Source: Bacteroidota bacterium
GTDB taxonomy: Bacteria; Bacteroidota; Bacteroidia; Chitinophagales; LD1
Direction of reading: 5' to 3'
Length of the DNA: 7,744 nt
Assembly: GCA_947457525.1 (NCBI GenBank)
Contig: CANGXE010000060.1
Span: 1 to 7,744 of the forward strand
The notes beneath the pieces were generated by a model. It was not told the origin of the DNA, did no database searches, and worked only from the letters and a program-made list of their open reading frames with translations. The translations under genes were made by a program, and so were the position numbers. Shown piece after piece: positions 6,256-7,744 of this stretch. Within the stretch, counting starts at the first letter, position 1, and each line of letters opens with the position of its first letter.

Positions 6256-6674
6256 TGCAAATCCTTTAGAAAGTTAGCAATAAACAATCCTCGTTTGTTT
6301 GGGTAAACTTTAAAGTGATTGAAATAGTAAATAGTCAGATATTCGGGCATCTCCGAAAATCGCACAAGGCAAAAACTATTTTTCTTTTTTTCTGATGGGT
6401 GAAAGTGGTCGCCAAAATATAGGTTTAAACCTCCGCTCAAAATCAATCCTGTTTGAAATTGCGTCTTTCCGTTTACTTGCCTACTCTTTAGAATAAACTT
6501 CACTCCCTTTCGTTTGTAGTCCTCTCTAAAAGGTGTTTCAAGTCTTAATTCCTTTGGGAGTTTGGTAAACCCTATGGGTGCAAATATCTGTTCATAATAG
6601 CCTGTAAAACCATTCAATTTGTAAACGTGTTTCTTAAACTCTGGTCGCCCTTTTGGTGTGGTTGTAGTTATCAT
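6252..6674 (-). CDS. Hypothetical 140-aa protein of the element
   Basis: No family recognised. The protein is basic and rich in aromatic residues, without a signal peptide or membrane segment. Segments such as TPKGRPEFKKHVYKLNGFTG (6-25), GLILSGGLNLYFGDHFHP (76-93) and YLTIYYFNHFKVYP (112-125) suggest an alpha/beta or beta-rich compact domain. The start is well supported: a full GGAGGT Shine-Dalgarno (6680-6685) stands five bases before the ATG, which overlaps the TGA of the HTH gene (ATGA). Its own stop overlaps the start of the 47-aa frame in the same way. Placement between an excisionase-like gene and rep suggests a role in replication or regulation of the element, but nothing in the sequence proves it. 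Confidence 0.7.
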   Translation of the reverse strand: MITTTTPKGRPEFKKHVYKLNGFTGYYEQIFAPIGFTKLPKELRLETPFREDYKRKGVKFILKSRQVNGKTQFQTGLILSGGLNLYFGDHFHPSEKKKNSFCLVRFSEMPEYLTIYYFNHFKVYPNKRGLFIANFLKDLQ

Positions 6675-6955
6675 TTTACACCTCCAAACTTTTGGTTGTT
6701 GACTATTTCACTTTTCAAAAATCGAATACGTGAACCGTAACGGTGAAATTTAATCTTTCCATCACGCCTCCATTTGGAGAGCGTAACTAAAGACACTCCT
6801 AAGAGTTTAGTCACTTGTTTTGTAGTTAGAAAGTCCTCCGTTTCAGTTTCTACTATTGGAGTGTTTTTAGCTAGGAAATCAGTTTTAAACCTGTTAACTA
6901 GTCTTTGTTCTAATTCGTCCAAACTAATAGGACTTAGTATAATATTTTGATGCAT
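6671..6955 (-). CDS. Excisionase/AlpA-like helix-turn-helix DNA-binding protein
   Basis: 94 aa from the ATG at 6955. A TTG 36 bases further upstream (6991) is rejected, because the ATG has AGAGGGG just before it and gives the usual N-terminus of this family. Residues 9-30 form an amphipathic helix (SPISLDELEQRLVNRF) of the kind that precedes the HTH in Bacteroidota element proteins. The MerR/excisionase-type HTH spans about 42-85: DFLTTKQVTKLLGVSLVTLS, then KWRRDGKIKFHRYGSRIRFL with the typical wing. Such proteins act as recombination directionality factors and/or regulators of element genes. It follows the integrase gene by 129 bp on the same strand. The direct repeats in that gap are plausible binding sites. 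Its TGA overlaps the next start. Confidence 0.88.
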   Translation of the reverse strand: MHQNIILSPISLDELEQRLVNRFKTDFLAKNTPIVETETEDFLTTKQVTKLLGVSLVTLSKWRRDGKIKFHRYGSRIRFLKSEIVNNQKFGGVK

Positions 6956-7014
6956 AAGTTGTCCCCTCTGTTTTGTCAGATGGTTATGCAAAATTCAATA
7001 AAACTTATATACGT

Positions 7015-7052
7015 TTTCGTTCGTGTCCTATAATTGTTTCGTTCGTGTCCTA
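7015..7052 (-). repeat. Two 16-bp direct repeats between integrase and HTH genes
   Basis: TTTCGTTCGTGTCCTA occurs exactly at 7015-7030 and 7037-7052, 22 bp apart (about two helical turns, same DNA face). They lie between the integrase stop (7085) and the HTH start (6955). Likely roles are operator sites for the HTH protein, or arm-type sites for the integrase or excisionase. They share the GGACAC core (reverse strand) with the motifs next to the tRNA at 3811-3829. Confidence 0.65.
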
Positions 7053-7084
7053 AATTTCTACATACTTAAAACAGTATATACATA

Positions 7085-7744
7085 CTAGACAACTTTTAGT
7101 TTGGTGTTTTTGCTCCAATGTAAACGCAATAAATCAGAGTTTTCTTCATTGCTAATTTTGATATACTTCATAAAGGACTTTTCAGTTTTGTGTCCAGTTA
7201 TTTTCATTATACCTATTGAGGAAAACCCACTTTTAAAAAGGTTTGTTGCAAAACTCCTACGAGCTGTGTGTGTGGTTATTAAATCGTGTTTACAGACTGT
7301 TTTTTGTACTCTCAATCCTCCTTTGGTATTATCTATTAATACTTCGCTATTAATGCCTACAATCGCCCCTATTTCTTTTAGATACTCATTCATTTTCTGA
7401 TTAGATAGAGGACGAGGCAAACCGATTGAAGTTTGCTCGTATTTCTCCAAAATGTTTTTTACAGTCCAATGTATAGGAATAACAACCGTTTGCCCTGTCT
7501 TTTGGGTTTTAACCTTTATTGCGTCCTCATTTATATTCTCAATCTTTAGTTGTGAAAAGTCAGAAAATCTCAATCCAGTAAAACAACCGATAATAAACAA
7601 ATCTCTAGTTTGGTCTAACCGTTTGTTTTTTGAAAAATCGTGGTCGTAAACTCTTATTAATTCGTCCTCCGTTAAATAGATACTTTCAACCGTTTCCCCT
7701 GTTACTTTAAACCGTTTGCTCTTATAGTCTAACTTGGTGTTAAA
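7085..7744 (-). CDS. Tyrosine recombinase (site-specific integrase), N-terminus outside window
   Basis: The frame is open to the right edge; the TTG at 7600 is internal, since 48 further codons in frame upstream (including ESIYLTEDELIRVYDHDF) match the usual lead-in to the catalytic domain. The 219 visible residues hold the complete catalytic set: Arg59 in CFTGLRFSD, Lys82 in TQKTGQ, His159 and Arg162 in HTARRS, His185 in TGHKT, and the nucleophile Tyr194 in FMKYIK. It should integrate and excise the element by strand exchange, probably at the 3' end of tRNA-Phe. The missing part is the core-binding and arm-binding N-terminus. The gene is transcribed toward the HTH gene, so the integrase heads the minus-strand module. 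Confidence 0.95.
   Translation of the reverse strand, partial: FNTKLDYKSKRFKVTGETVESIYLTEDELIRVYDHDFSKNKRLDQTRDLFIIGCFTGLRFSDFSQLKIENINEDAIKVKTQKTGQTVVIPIHWTVKNILEKYEQTSIGLPRPLSNQKMNEYLKEIGAIVGINSEVLIDNTKGGLRVQKTVCKHDLITTHTARRSFATNLFKSGFSSIGIMKITGHKTEKSFMKYIKISNEENSDLLRLHWSKNTKLKVV

Noticed and set aside
5185..6306. Several + strand open frames opposite rep and the 140-aa gene
   Set aside because: Antisense shadows with atypical composition; the minus-strand genes have clear domains, start signals and coupling.
6956..6991. TTG-initiated extension of the HTH protein
   Set aside because: The ATG at 6955 has a Shine-Dalgarno-like AGAGGGG and gives the usual family N-terminus.
6956..7084. Bacteroidota-type promoter for the HTH gene
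   Set aside because: The best -7 match on the minus strand (GAATTTTG) misses a base and no TTG stands 19-21 bp upstream, so I do not call it.
7101..7649. + strand open frames opposite the integrase
   Set aside because: The opposite strand carries the full catalytic set of a tyrosine recombinase, so these are shadows.

Overview
The window reads as a Bacteroidota chromosome, probably of the Sphingobacteriia/Chitinophagia type. The evidence is a PpiD/SurA-type periplasmic folding factor, a DUF2480 protein, an MltD-like transglycosylase, a DUF4468 protein, and a textbook Bacteroidota promoter (TTTG, 19 bp, TAnnTTTG) ahead of a tRNA. The genes at the left end lack Shine-Dalgarno sequences, as is usual in this phylum. 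I cannot name the genus.

Left part (1-3757), resident chromosome, all on the + strand: a 5'-truncated PpiD-like peptidyl-prolyl isomerase/chaperone ending in a strong intrinsic terminator; a tight two-gene unit of DUF2480 protein and membrane-anchored GH23 lytic transglycosylase; then tRNA-Phe(GAA) with its own promoter and terminator.

Right part (about 3758-7744 and beyond), a likely integrative element using the 3' end of tRNA-Phe as its attachment site. Next to the tRNA are two GGGACAC motifs, then a secreted DUF4468 cargo protein and a possible 55-aa membrane peptide, both on +. Convergent to these is a minus-strand module. In transcription order it holds a tyrosine integrase (5' end outside the window), a short region with a 16-bp direct repeat, an excisionase/AlpA-like HTH protein, an unknown 140-aa protein, a possible 47-aa protein, a gene II/X-like replication initiator with a C-terminal four-Cys motif, and a small DUF5681/TerS-like protein. 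From the HTH gene to rep, each start overlaps the preceding stop, and several of these starts have Shine-Dalgarno sequences.

The order integrase - AlpA-like HTH - small proteins - Rep - TerS-like recalls phage satellites and integrated plasmids. An integrating, self-replicating element that may depend on a helper phage is the most interesting reading, but it is an inference. The rep gene also carries four near-identical 19-bp repeats lying in two different reading frames. This suggests DNA-level sites such as iterons or an origin inside the gene.
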